Source: Ampullaceana balthica (taxonomy: Eukaryota; Mollusca; Gastropoda; Lymnaeidae). From it: DNA of 64,000 nucleotides. Shown in pieces: positions 23,785-35,312 of the stretch (positions within the stretch are counted from its first letter, which is position 1; every line of letters starts with the position of its first letter). The DNA lies in contig CALYLW010000499.1 of the NCBI GenBank assembly GCA_944989445.1, forward strand, positions 403,338 through 467,337, written 5' to 3'. The position numbers and the translations under genes are program-made. A model generated the notes under the pieces. That model did not search any database. It was not told the DNA's origin and saw nothing but the letters and a program-made list of their open reading frames with translations.

Positions 23785-24760
23785 AATGCAGTGTGCTGTC
23801 TGGCAATGGAAAGTCTGGAAATGTACTGTCTGGCATTTACTGTCTGAAAAAGTAATGACTGGCAATATACTTCTGGAATTGTTCTGTAAATCAACGTAGT
23901 ATCTAGCAATGGACGACAGTTTTGCTAAGTAGTGTCTGACAATATACCGTCTGGGAATGGAGTGTCTGTGAATGAACTGTTTGGGAATGAACTGTTTGGC
24001 AATATACTGTCGGGCAATGTACAGTTTCGGAATGTACTTTTGGGAATGTACTGTCTGGCAATGTACTGTCTGGGAATGTACTGTCTGGCAATGTACTCTT
24101 TCGGAATGTACTGTCTGGGAATGTTCTATCTGACAATGTGCTGCCTGGGAATGTACTGTCTGGGAATGTACTGTCTGGGAATGTACTGTCTGGGGATTTA
24201 CTGCCTGAGAATCTACTGTCTCGGAATGTACTGTCTGGAAATGTGCTGTCTGTGAATGTAACTGTTTGGCAATGTACTGTCTGGCAATGTACTGTCTGGC
24301 AATGTAGTGTTTCGGAATGTACTGTCTGGGAATGTGCTATATGACAATGTGCTGTCTGGGAATGTACTGTCTGGAAATGTACTGTCTGAGAATTTACCGT
24401 CTCGGAATGTACTGTCTGGCAATGTGCTGTCTGGGAATGTACAGTCTGGAAATGTTCGGTCTTGGAGTGTGCTGTTTGGCAATGTAATGTCTGGAAATGT
24501 ATTTTCTGGGAATTTTCTGTCTGGCAATGTACTGTCTGGAAATGTACTGTCTGGAAATGTACTGTCTCGGAATTTACTGTCTGGCAATTACTGTCTGGCA
24601 ATGTACTGTCTGGCAATGTACTGTCTGGAAATGTACTGTCTGGAAATGTACTGTCTCGGAATTTACTGTCTGGCAATTACTGTCTGGCAATTACTGTCTT
24701 GCAATGTACTGTCTAGCAATGTACTGTCTGACAATGTACTGTTCAGATTGAACTGTTTGA
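23785..24760. repeat. 15-bp minisatellite, about 60 units
   Basis: The unit aatgtactgtctggg has no stop codon in any of the six frames. That alone explains overlapping frames up to 257 codons on the minus strand and 152 on the plus strand. Unit variants (gg, ga, gc, cg before aatg) change residues freely. Confidence 0.97.
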
Positions 24761-25116
24761 ACTAGTTGGCAATACACTTTTTGCAATGTGTTTCAGGAAT
24801 TTAAAAATAAAATGGGCTTTCATTGCCCATTCTCTCGAGTAAAATTTTCTTTGTACATTAGTATTATATAATTTTTTAACAACTATTTTGATATGTTGAA
24901 ATGTCAAAGAAATACATAATAAAAAATGTAGCCAATTTGTAAGTGCCGGTCATTCAAACGTCAAACAAAACGCTGCTTAAATAGGCCTGATAAAAACTCC
25001 ATCTTTGCGTTAATGAGATTATAATTGGAGATAACGCCAGCACGTTTCAGTTTCATGTTGGACATTTTCCTTTGTCTTATCGAATTATAAAAAAGACAAA
25101 ACAACAAAATCTATGT
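24761..25116. other. Spacer between two 15-bp arrays
   Basis: No repeat or coding signal. Confidence 0.5.
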
Positions 25117-25381
25117 GGGGCCGTCCATAAAGTACGTCACGCTCCAGAGGGGGGGAGGGCTGTAAGAAAGTGTGACAATTTGTGACAGGGGGAGGGGTTC
25201 CGGCCATGTGTCACGTCACAGTGTTTTATATTAAATTTTAATTATGTTGTTAATAAAAAGAAAATATGTTCGAAAGTGTGACTTACTGGGGCGGGGGTAG
25301 GGGTTGGGTTCAAAAATTCTTCATGACAGTGGGGTTGTTAAAATGCTAAAAAGTAGCGTGACGTACTTTATGGACGACCCT
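25117..25381. mobile_element. Miniature inverted-repeat element with 3-bp TSD, copy 1
   Basis: Ends ggggccgtccataaagtacg and its complement (cgtactttatggacgaccct) enclose a G-rich interior. The triplet TGT lies at 25114-25116 and 25382-25384. Two more copies at 29285 and 62757 also have matching flanking triplets. No coding; superfamily not determined. Confidence 0.85.
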
Positions 25382-25449
25382 TGTTGTGGTCATTAAACTA
25401 TTATTATATTTCGGGCACTTGAATACGTATTCATCGGTGTACCTCAGGT

Positions 25450-26120
25450 GGATGATAAGGCAGCATCTAATAAGGCATCATATAATAAGGCAGTATCTAA
25501 TAAGACAGCATCTCATAAGACAGCATCTAATAAGACAGCATCTAATAAGACAGTATCTAATAAGACATCATCTAATAAGGCATCATTTAATAAGGCAGCA
25601 TCTAATAAGGCAGCATCTAATAAGGCATCATTTAATAAGGCAGCATCTAATAAGGCAGCATCTAATAAGGCATCATCTAATAAGGCATCATTTAATAAGG
25701 CATCATTTAATAAGGCAGTATCTAATAAGGAAGCATCTAATAAGGCAGCATGTAATAAGGCAGCATCTAATAAGGCAGTATCTAATAAGGCAGCATCTAA
25801 TAATGCAGTATCTAATAAGGCATCATCTAATAAGGCAGCATCTAATAAGGTAGCATCTAATAAGGCAGCATGTAATAAGGCAGCATCTAATAAGACAGCA
25901 TCTAATAAGGCAGCATCTAATAAGACAGTATCTAATAAGACATCATCTAATAAGGCAGCATCTAATAAGACAGCATCTTATAAGGCAGCATCTAACAAGA
26001 CAGCATCTAATAAGGCAGCATTTAATAATGCAGCATCTAATAAGACAGTATCTAATAAGACAGCATCTAATAAGACAGCATTTAATAAGGCAGCATCTAA
26101 TAAGGCAGCAATTAATAAGA
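25450..26120. repeat. Second 15-bp minisatellite, about 45 units
   Basis: The unit gcatctaataaggca is unrelated in sequence to the 23785 array. It is open in two plus frames (ASNKA and HLIRQ repeats), giving a 228-codon frame from a GTG. Nearly all variants (gca/aca/gta, tct/ttt/tgt) are replacements rather than silent changes, which argues against a protein gene. Confidence 0.97.
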
Positions 26121-27290
26121 TTCTGATGAAGTAAGTTACCTGGGGACAGGTTTCATCACGTAACCTGTAATCAATATTAACATCTCGACCTATGCTCCGC
26201 TCTATTTCGGGTAGCCTGGATCTAGGTGCTATCTAGGATAAACAGCTAACTTATAGTTTATAAAATAAACTTTCAAACCAAGTCTTTTAAAATACGAGTG
26301 CCCCACTTCAATCAGCACAAGCTGCGTTTCTGTGGATAACTGGCTGTCATAGAGTGGGAAGCGCTTCACGGATGGACAAGCCATCACGTTATTGGATACG
26401 TTTCTGTCACGCCAGTCTTACATTATACACTTGAAATAAAAATGACAGATAAAAACGTGTCACGTCAAGCTTCCCCCTTCACGGCGTCAATGACGCAAAG
26501 AAAGATAATTTTTTTCTGATAGAAGTGATCACAAATTCACTCCGTTGGAGGTATGATCAGGAAAAAAAACCACTTTATAGCATGCCAAGAGAAAACTTGA
26601 AAAAAATTAATGAATTTTAAATAAAACTGTCAACATCATTACAGATATATTTTGTAAAGTCCAGTATTTCTTGAACATATTCTCAAGATTTAGTTTACTT
26701 GCATAAGATTTGTTCCCAACGGGACACCATCGTTTCAGATATACACAATTATCGTTAAGGTTCTCATTTTCGAAAACGGCCACAATCGTCGTACGTAGGT
26801 CTACGAGTGCGCTTTTTTCAATCAACTATGTTAACAGGGTTAAGTAATAATAATCTTTAAACAAATCGTTGACAGAATGTATTGAAGACAAAGAAATTTA
26901 AAAAGACGTTTTTTAAATAGTAAGGTTTTCCACAAATGTACTGATAAAAAATAAATGTCACTAAAGATATAGACGTTTTTTCTATATTACTGTGAAATGC
27001 AATGAATATGTTTTCTCAAAACATATATTATCACTGTTGTATAGTTCCTTTAATGGGAATCCTAAAAAAATACGATACGAGTTCAAGGGTATTCGAATTC
27101 CTGTTTAAATAATAGTGATTTTGATTTTGTAGCTATATTTTGTGATCGGATAAGGTTATTTATTTGTAAGGCCCCAATATATCTGCATCTCTTCATGATT
27201 GTGTTTTAATTCTTGGCCTGACTGGAAATTTTTATTTGTACATTAATTTTTTTAAAAATAATGTATTATTCAGTGTATTTCTTCACTCTG
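26121..27290. other. Spacer, no gene
   Basis: AT-rich throughout, short frames only. Confidence 0.5.
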
Positions 27291-27300
27291 TATAGCTGAG

Positions 27301-27682
27301 CTCTATGGTGAGCTCCAGTATGGCCAGCGGTCCCACGGTGGGCAAAAGAAACGCTTCAAAGACACACTGAAAGCCTCAATGAAAGCGTTTGCCATAAATC
27401 CAGACACGTGGGAACGAGCTGCAATGGACCGATCCACCTGGCGCTCTTCCATCCACGAAGGTGCCAGGTCCTGTGAGGCAAACCGGATTACCGCCGCAGA
27501 AAAGAAGAGGCAAGCCCGAAAGGCCCATGCTGTCAACCCTCCAGGAGATGTCGCACTCGCCCCCTGTCCCTTCTGTTCCCGAACCTTTCGTGCAAGGATC
27601 GGCCTAATCAGCCATCTGCGCACGCACAGAAAACCCTCGGATGACTAGAGTGGTCCTCGTCGTATCGACGGACGAACGAACA
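27301..27682 (+). mobile_element. 5'-truncated LINE tail with 10-bp target duplication
   Basis: The sequence from ctatggtgagctccag is a close copy of 57846-58232. The duplication TATAGCTGAG is exact at 27291-27300 and 27683-27692. Only the 3' end of the element was inserted, as is usual for target-primed reverse transcription. Confidence 0.95.
27303..27648 (+). pseudogene. LINE ORF2 C-terminal fragment with C2H2 finger
   Basis: The frame is open from the insertion point to its natural stop after KPSDD. It covers the post-RT region (GQRSHGGQKKRFKDTLK, then NPDTWERAAMDRSTWR) and ends with a classic C2H2 finger, CPFC-X12-HLRTH. An internal methionine at 27379 gives an 89-codon frame. It is unlikely to be expressed as such. 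It shows what the tail of the 57-kb copy looked like before its 7-base loss. Confidence 0.9.
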
Positions 27683-27836
27683 TATAGCTGAGACGGTATA
27701 GTATACGATTGTTTAAATTATAAACAGATGTGTACATAATTAAAATAGCTGAAAAGTGGATTTTAAAGTCAAATACCAAAGTGTGGTATTGTACAGGAAA
27801 GTCACAGATCATGCCAAAAACACTGTAGAACCTAAG
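27683..27836. other. Short spacer
   Basis: No signal. Confidence 0.4.
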
Positions 27837-27905
27837 TGGATAGAGATGCTAACGAGAGATGCTAGAAAGAGATGCCAGCAAGAGATGCTAGCAAGAGATG
27901 CGAGA
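27837..27905. repeat. 14-bp tandem repeat, five units
   Basis: Units of agagatgctagcaa with changes. Confidence 0.85.
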
Positions 27906-28514
27906 TGAAAGAATTGCTCTATTGGGATTTCAAGAGTAAAGTGAAATAGAACAAAATTTTATGGTAACACTGCACTTAATTTGTTGTGAGGTGTTAGTAA
28001 AAAACCGATTCATCGAAATTAAAAGTTTAGAAATGCAATATTTTGCATCATCGTGTGAACTGAACATTTTCATGATGTTTACATAAGCAGAGGAAATCGT
28101 TTTAACCGGAAATGATGTTTAAATAAACTGTGATAAGATCATTTATGGCATAGAAATTAACAACAATTACAAAAAACAGATTTAAAATAAATTCTTTTGG
28201 AAGTCGGTTTTACATGTCAGTATAGTAATATAAAATAAAAATTAAAGAAAAAAAAGAGAGAAAGGATTTAAAATAATTTTTAAAATAACATAAAATAAAA
28301 TAAAGAAAAGGACACTTCGGTATGTCTAAAAGATGGCCTAACGGTCAAAACACTAGGATCTAAATCTAACGATGATAGGGGTCAGTTGTTCAAATACTGT
28401 AATAGATAATAATTCAATTATTACACATAATACTGATATATTATAAAGTTTAAAGTATATATAGTATATATGATCGTTAAGTTATATAGGTGGTAGGAGA
28501 TTAATAGCAGTCTG
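27906..28514. other. AT-rich spacer
   Basis: No gene or clear repeat. Confidence 0.5.
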
Positions 28515-28690
28515 GGTTGAATGTAGCCGGGATAAAGGGTAGTTGGGGAGTTTGCAGTCGGGATTAAGGGTAGCTGGGGAGTTTGAAGCCGGGATTAAGG
28601 GTAGCTGGGGAGTTTGCAGTTGGGATTAAGGGTAGCTGGGGAGATTGAAGCCGGGATTAAGGGTAGCTGGGGAGTTTACGGCTGGGATTA
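28515..28690. repeat. 31-bp minisatellite, about six units
   Basis: The unit is cgggattaagggtagctggg plus gagtttgaagc, G-rich on the plus strand. Confidence 0.93.
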
Positions 28691-28914
28691 TCGATAACGG
28701 GTTATCTTGCAGCCAGCTTTAATGATAGCCGGTGAGTTTGCCACCCGGACAAAAGTGTGTGAGGCGTTTTGCATTTTAAATTTAAGGAAATATACTATTT
28801 TTATATTTTTTTTTGGGGGTGGGGGGGTAATTTTCCATATTTTGCAACCTAAAAGGAAAAATGACGGACTTATGATCTTTGTGGCGTGGTAATTTCGTAG
28901 TATCAGACAATAAT
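28691..28914. other. Spacer with T/G homopolymer
   Basis: A T-run followed by ggggtgggggggt near 28810. Confidence 0.4.
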
Positions 28915-29284
28915 GGTAAGGGAGCACAATCCTCGTATTGACTCAATATTCTCAGAGATGCAATACTCTAAAAGGGACGATATCCTCGAATACGATGACG
29001 CATTCTCATCAAGGGACATGATTCTCACAGACACAGTCTTGGTATTTGGAAAGAAATCCCCAGAGACGGCACAGTCACGTAAATGATACACAATCCTCAT
29101 ACAGACACAAAATCCTATTGGGCGGACACACTCCTCGCAGGGGGACACGATATTCATAAGTGCACACAATACTCATAAGGGGACACAATCCGCATAAGTA
29201 CACACAATACCATAAGGGGACATCAAAGTACACACAATACTCACAAGGGGACACAACCTTCACCAGTACACACACTACTCGTAA
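28915..29284. repeat. Degenerate about 27-bp tandem repeat
   Basis: The clear units are at 29160-29284 (acacaatactcataagggga). Earlier units are increasingly diverged. The 29285 element sits immediately beside, or within, the last unit. Confidence 0.75.
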
Positions 29285-29547
29285 GGGGCCGTCCATAAAG
29301 TACGTCACGCTCCAGAGGGGGGGGTGTAAGAAAGTGAGACAGTTTGTGACAGGGGAGGGGGGTCAGGCCATGTGGGACGTCTGGGTGTTTTATATTAAAT
29401 TTCAATTATTTTGTCAATAAAAAAAACAGCATTTTTGTTCGAAAAATTGACACACTTAGGGGGGGGGGTCCGAGATGTATGACAGATATCAGTGTGGGGA
29501 CTTAAAAATTTGTCAAAAATAGCGTGACGCACTTTATGGACGGCCCC
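29285..29547. mobile_element. Miniature inverted-repeat element with 3-bp TSD, copy 2
   Basis: Ends ggggccgtccataaagtacg and ctttatggacggcccc. The triplet TAA is at 29282-29284 and 29548-29550. The interior has G-runs (gaggggggggtgt, ggggagggggg) as in copies 1 and 3. Confidence 0.92.
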
Positions 29548-29955
29548 TAAGCAGATACATATAATTTTTTATTTAAACTTAGCGTGCATGCTATACGCGC
29601 GTATTTATTCTTTATTCCTTGACAAAACTGACCACATTAAATTGAACTCGACACGAATTTTATTGGCGTCTGGAGCATCGAAATTCCAACCCCCAGAAAT
29701 CCGTCCCGTCTGGCAACTAAATAATAGATGACGCATCCCCGAATATTAACCCGGCCAACGATGTGCGACGACCGTGTCGTCTTCAACAACTTACAACTCT
29801 GCCGGTCATAATTGAAATCATGGCCGACCCCTCTCCCTGTCCCCCGGCGTCATCCCAGGCACACTTGAATGCATCAAGTGCGCATTCCTGCTCCGGGTCA
29901 GTCTCATTTGTGACGCCTGGAAATATGATTTATAGATCAGATTTATGTATTAGAG
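29548..29955. other. Spacer, no gene
   Basis: A 96-codon frame at 29763-30053 runs into the hAT element and has no domain. Confidence 0.4.
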
Positions 29956-30153
29956 CAGGGGTCTCCAAACTTTTCTGCCGGAGGGCCACATTAACTGTCA
30001 AACAGCAGTTTGGGGGCCCAACTACACACAGTTTTGTGGTAAAATATAAGTAAAAATAGTATCTTTTTCGGAGATTATAAGGTACTCCAGTGGGCCGGAT
30101 GAGAGGGCCTCGCGGCCGCATCTGCCCCGCTGGCCGTAGTTTGGAGACCCCTG
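29956..30153. mobile_element. 198-bp hAT-type miniature element (caggggtctccaaac ends)
   Basis: Near-perfect terminal inverted repeats caggggtctccaaact and agtttggagacccctg. Flanking octamers tattagag and tattagat agree at 7 of 8. The end sequence is that of a hAT group found across animals. Confidence 0.93.
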
Positions 30154-30700
30154 TATTAGATGGGAGAAGCGGGGATACAGAGAGGAAGAACTTGTATATG
30201 AAACACAACATGAGGCAGATCTGCGTTGATTTGCAGCTGGTTTTAGAGAATTCTGATCGCCTGGAAATAAACAGTTTTCATTGATGAAGTTTTGTCTTTT
30301 CATTTTTTGTTCTCAAAAAGTATCCTTTATTTAAAGAAAAACAATTTTAAAAAAAAATAGTATTGGGTTATAATATATTAGTGGATTAGAGAACCAGACA
30401 AACTGAATGTCTGTCTGTATGTCTAACTGTGTGCTAGATAAGGAGAGAGAAAATGAGACGAAGAACAAAAAAAGCGAAGGGGAAAAAAAACGCTAAGGAG
30501 AGAGAAATGAAACGAAAAGAGAAATGGAGATGTAGAGAGAAAATGAAGAAAGTTGGACTGACCTAGGTGTCACTTGGGTTGATTACGGGATAACATTTTC
30601 CGTGTCAGTCACAGTATTTGAAAACAAATACAGAAATAAAAGGACAAGACAGTTCTAAAAGGAGTTGTGAGTTTTGAGTAGTAAGCAGAACACTTTATAT
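30154..30700. other. Spacer, no gene
   Basis: Purine-rich at 30430-30550. Confidence 0.45.
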
Positions 30701-30702
30701 CA

Positions 30703-30895
30703 AGGGTTGGCAAACTACGGATTTTTTTTTACGAGCCGCGGAAGTCTGCAGTAATATCGAAGAAAATCAAATAAATTTATGTTAAAGATGGATGTTTGTA
30801 CTCGAATCGAGACTAAATTTTGATGAGTTGCGGACCCTTGATGTTTCATTTCTTACTACTGCGGCCTTCACCCTAAACAGTTTGCCCCCCTCCCC
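30703..30895. mobile_element. Possible decayed hAT end
   Basis: caagggttggcaaactacgg resembles the left end of a hAT group. A facing gtttgcc phrase near 30880 may be the other end. No target duplication found. Confidence 0.3.
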
Positions 30896-31505
30896 ACAAC
30901 GGCTCTACATAACAAAATGTGATGCTATATTGACGACGTGTACCTCACCGAAATCCACCAACGCATCTCATTCCTAGCACACATTCGTCAGATAACACCC
31001 TACAGCCCCTCCCCCCCCTCACCATAAACACCCGCCTCAGTTCTTAAGCTCAACGCATAATGCACCTTTACATCTTATTATCGCACAGGGATTCGGCATT
31101 TTGATTTCATTACGTACATTTGAAAGAAGAACACTATACAAGAAAATTTCTGTTCATATTTTAACTACATTCATCCAGCTGTTATCTAATGTAAACAACA
31201 TGACGCATCTAACACCATAACGATTTGGGGTTCCCAGCTTCAAGAAGGGAGAGAGTTTAATTTTTGTATCATTGTGTTTGCATCATTACTTTCTAACATC
31301 CTTCGTGCTTGACTTGATCTCTAAAAAACTAAATGTGAAGCTGCACATAAGGCTTTAGTTGAAATACTTCTTAATCGAAGTTCATGTTTTGGTGTCATGT
31401 TAATAGATTATTTGATGATGGATTTTTTAAAAATTTAATGTTAAGGAACCTTTTTTAAGGATTATTTTTTTATGAGTGAAGTCGATTTTTAAGGCGAGTT
31501 AAATG
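30896..31505. other. Spacer, no gene
   Basis: No signal. Confidence 0.5.
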
Positions 31506-31775
31506 AATTGTCTTGTCTTATGTACACGAACGATGCTCCTTCTATACAGAAGATTATTGCGTCCTACGTTATGGTAAGAACATTTGGCAAGTGACGCAGC
31601 ATTAACCGGCCACGGCTATGAGGGTTCCACGCTATTCCAAGACACCTATGTTTCCCTAAGTAGTGTCAGGTACCCATTCGGAGCTCGGTGGACGCAGGCA
31701 CAATCCCTGTTTTCACTGAGATTCGAACCCGTGACTTCTCGGTACACACGCCGAGCCACTCGACCACCCATTGAA
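31506..31775 (-). mobile_element. tRNA-derived SINE E, copy 2
   Basis: On the minus strand it starts with a well preserved tRNA-like head: an A-box-like ggtcgagtggctcgg and a B-box acgggttcgaatctc. The body contains gggtacctgacactac, and the copy ends with the ctccttctatacagaagatt mark in reverse. It is about 270 bp long. Confidence 0.82.
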
Positions 31776-32399
31776 TGGCTGGGTCATATCCCCGAACCCC
31801 CTTTCGAATCGCCCCTGCAAGATGTCACTGAAATGGGACGCGGTAATCTACAAAATCGTTCGTACTTTTCAATTCTGCTATCATCATTTGACCTTTGTTC
31901 GACGTCACGAGCAGTGTCGAGATTCCCAAATCAATACCGATAACTCCGCCAGTGGCAGAGCACATGAAAGAAGAAACAATTGGGATCGGCTGAGTGCAGC
32001 CGGGTCAATAGCCGCTGTAAGTATGGTCGGGCGAAAATGGGGCGTAATTAACAGGACACTTGCGATTTTGTTTCTATTTTATGTATTGTGTTAACGTTAG
32101 AGCACAATCAAAACGCATTCTGTGTTACAGTTTCCAACACGCAAGATTGTTCGTCATCCAACTGTTATAAACAGAGGCGCCCCTAGGTTTTGGTGTCATC
32201 CCAGTGAGGTAGTTAATGGTGTAGTCCCCCTCACGACTCACCACATGGACCGCTTCCGAGTCTGCCATTTCCTATTAACAGGACTATTCATGTGTTTACA
32301 CGCTTTTGTACCGCTTGTGATGATGTTACCTGTGGCTGTCCTCACGCCCCGCAAACCCACCCCCTAGTGACGCCGATGGTTATAAAAATGGATAAAAAA
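31776..32399. other. Spacer, no gene recognised
   Basis: A 107-codon frame at 31771-32094 starts in the SINE and has no domain. Confidence 0.4.
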
Positions 32400-32817
32400 A
32401 TGTAACCTACTGTCCAAAACATAAATGTGATCGATCCTAATAACAAACCAAAAATTTACTGCCAAAAATTTTTTATGAACGCGAACCCATTCTAACACAA
32501 GAAAGTACACGTTCCACCGTTTAAAACAAGAGTGTTAACATTTTTCAACTAAAACTTAAATTTCTTTTTCATTTTAAGCTTGTCAACATTTTTACACTTA
32601 AATAAAGTGGTAAAATTATATCTTGTGATGTTATTATATTGTTTCTTGTCAACAAACTGCCGCGATTGGTACCATTTCGCGTAAAGGCACTTAAATTCAC
32701 TATTGTGATGTCATTATTATTGTTTATTATTAGCAAAACCTGACACTGAATAGGTGAGTAAAAATACGAATTTAATATTTGATTGGACATTCTACTTTTA
32801 GTCCATCTATTATTCCG

Positions 32818-32898
32818 GGGCCGTTTTGTCGGGGCCGTTATGTCGGGGCCGTTTTGTCAGGGCCGTTTTGTCCGGGGCCGTTTTGTCGGGGCCGTTAG
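32818..32898. repeat. 14-bp minisatellite, six units
   Basis: Units of ggggccgttttgtc with single-base changes. Confidence 0.92.
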
Positions 32899-33299
32899 TC
32901 GGTGAACCACATTATTATACCGTCCAAAACATAAATCTACTTTCCAAAAAGTTCTATTTGAGGCTAACGTCTAAAAATGCATTAATATCATGATACCGGC
33001 CCAAACGTGAAATCAATTATCCCTACCATTAAAATATATAAGTACATGATCCGTCTGTCAAGAACATAAATAAACTTTATCCAATTATCCAAAACATGGA
33101 TGTACTTGCTCCAAAATGTGGGTGAGATTAAAGTCAGGCTTATATATTACTAGATGGATAACATGTAAACATGGTATGAGTGAGCCTGACAGGACGTAAC
33201 AAAACAGCGAACGTTTCGGCAAAGAGCATTCTTCAAAAAAACAAATAGTACACCAAAGAAACGAATTTATAGAAACATGCAGCTAAGTATTTATTTATT

Positions 33300-33512
33300 T
33301 TTTGTCCAAAACATGAATGTTATGATCTTAATCTTAATTTCGCTACCCACCTGGATATTAACGTTCAAGACATCTATGAAATTATCCACTGTCCAAAACA
33401 TGAATGTTATGATATTAATCTTATCTTCGCTACTGACCTGGATACTAACGTTCCAGACATCTATGAAATTATCCACTGTTCACAACATGAATGTTATGAT
33501 CATAGACTTAAC
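33300..33512. repeat. 88-bp tandem repeat, 2.4 units
   Basis: Starts at tccaaaacatgaatgttatg (33305, 33393) and again in shortened form at 33478. The two full units match closely. Confidence 0.9.
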
Positions 33513-33990
33513 TTCTCAAACATGAATGTAGTTTATCCCCCCCCAAACCCCAACCCCACAAAAAATTATTAATTAACATAATCCTGTATTCCAATACGTT
33601 AATGAATAATTTAATCTCGAGCCTAACACATGAATGTACGTGTTTATGCTGTCCACTCATAAATCTAACTCATCCTCTTGCCCGATAACAAGCTAGCATG
33701 GTCTAAAACTTTAATTTTATGCATTGACCGTCACAAGCAGAAGAATATGTGATCACATGGTCTAAAACATCAATGTACTTAAGTTTTACATTAAAAAATC
33801 ATCATTGTTCTTGATCCAGACTTTCAAAACATTAACAGATGTGAATCCGAATGTTCGATAAGTATATAAAATAATTAATTTTTGTCCAATATACAACATT
33901 AATTCAACCCACCGTCAAAAACATTTTAGTATTTGGTACTAACGTCTAACACATGAAGATACTTGACCCAAATGTGCTGGAATATTCTGT

Positions 33991-34268
33991 TATAGATATG
34001 AATGTGACTGACGTTTATATGATTGATAATCCAGTCCTAAAATCTCTGCCAGTGGGTTATTATAGAGGACGTTCATATGGTCGGTTAAACCCATCAGTCG
34101 CACAGCTGGTCACTTGTCAAACCAGGTCAAAGACATGGCACGAGATGTGGATCAGATCAGGTACAAATAGGTATCATGCTAATGTCACGGCGCGTCATTT
34201 AGCGCACACGCCGATCTTCCGCCTTGTCGCTAGCAGTAGTCGGGTAGAAATATAATTAGCCTCTTTGG
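33991..34268. other. Spacer; 100-codon frame of no known family
   Basis: A plus-strand frame covers 33953-34255. No motif recognised. Confidence 0.35.
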
Positions 34269-35142
34269 CACATGCACCCTAAGTTTTTCTGGTGGCGACC
34301 CCCTTCTATAAAAGTCAAGTGACACGCGACCCCCCACACAATTAATTTTTGAGTTAATTAAATGAAAGTTTGCTAATTAGATATTTTAAAGAAAACAATG
34401 AACATGGCTTTTTAATGTAATGTTATTTTTAATTTTGTTTAATAATTAATTTATTGCGATAGTTGAAAAATCTATTTTATTAACCAGCCCCAAGAGTCAC
34501 GGTACATTTTATTAAATCCAACCCCATGTCATTCTCAACATTAAAATTATTTATTTCTGTTGATGAGATAAGCAGACTCAAATGGAAATGCTCCAAAGGC
34601 AAAAATCGTGACATTCGTGTCAATGTTGTTTCTTTTTCTTTCAGCTCAGAGAAGTAATGCTGGAGTTAGTCTTCAAGGGATTCGTGATGCCCAGTAATTT
34701 CCTCTTTCAGATGTTTATTTATTTCAGATTCACCAATAAAACTGCAGATTTTCTCAAACATAGCAATGTGTCCGAGATTTATTTTTCTTCGCCAGGTCTG
34801 CAGCTGGGATAAAATGTCGCTAGATTATCATGAAATCGATCAAATTCGTTTCCTTTAACTGAATTTTCAGGTTGAACCTATTTTTTTGGTTCTAATTTTT
34901 CTGCTAAATAGGTTAATCTTTTTTTTTAAAAATGTTGTTAAAACATACCAAAAAGTCATTTTTCTCTTTCACTTGATGTCATCTTTCATTTCAAAGACAC
35001 GATTCACAGCATACCAACTCAAGACACCATTCAAAAATTCATTATGGTGTATATTTTGTTAATTTACTGCCTAATTTGGGACACCTCAGAAAACCAGACG
35101 CAACCCCCCTAGGGGTCGCGACCCACAGATTGGAAAGACGTG
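34269..35142 (-). mobile_element. Dead hAT element with transposase remnant
   Basis: The right end, read inward, has ctgtgggtcgcgacccct. The left end has the related ctggtggcgacccccttc. Flanking octamers ctctttgg (34261-34268) and ctctatag (35143-35150) agree at 6 of 8. The interior codes for transposase pieces on the minus strand, so this copy derives from an autonomous element. Confidence 0.75.
34420..35060 (-). pseudogene. hAT transposase C-terminal remnant (GTF2IRD2/ZBED-type)
   Basis: On the minus strand, around 35045-34975, the frame reads GVLSWYAVNRVFEMKDDIK, equivalent to the conserved EVRWLSRGKVL-RVFELRDE block of this transposase group. Further on (34800-34640), in another frame, come AMFEKICSFIGES, INKHLKEEI and HYFSELKEKE, in the order seen in the family. 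Stops and frameshifts break it. The N-terminal half and the hAT dimerisation end are missing. Confidence 0.75.
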
Positions 35143-35227
35143 CTCTATAGGGGGTGGAATGGGCCACTTTCCCCCAACATTTCGACATAGGTGCGTCATA
35201 GACGTTACTGGCCGGGACGTCAAACGA

Positions 35228-35312
35228 CATCCTAGCAGAACGTAAGACGCAATAATCTTCTGTATAGAAGGAGCGACTGTAAAAGATAAGACAATACATC
35301 GTAATGACACGT
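35228..35312 (+). mobile_element. SINE E tail fragment
   Basis: gacgcaataatcttctgtat agaaggagc is the reverse complement of the tail mark at 31540-31565, so this piece is oriented opposite to the other two copies. Confidence 0.75.

Larger units (their letters stand above)
32400..33990. repeat. Zone of a scattered, decayed tccaaaacatgaatgt motif
   Basis: Recognisable copies start near 32414, 32924, 33086, 33305, 33393, 33516, 33625, 33760 and 33946, with unequal spacing and many weaker versions between. I read it as the remains of an old tandem array. Two younger repeats (32818, 33300) lie inside it. Confidence 0.65.

Noticed and set aside
23903..24676. 257-codon minus-strand protein with five-residue repeats
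   Set aside because: The 15-bp unit has no stop in any frame, so long frames occur on both strands by construction, and unit changes are mostly replacements.
25448..26134. 228-codon Ala/Ser/Asn/Lys repeat protein
   Set aside because: It lacks an ATG, another frame is also open for 155 codons, and variants fall on residue-changing positions rather than silent ones.
33953..34255. 100-codon gene
   Set aside because: No motif or upstream signal, and it overlaps the decayed repeat zone.
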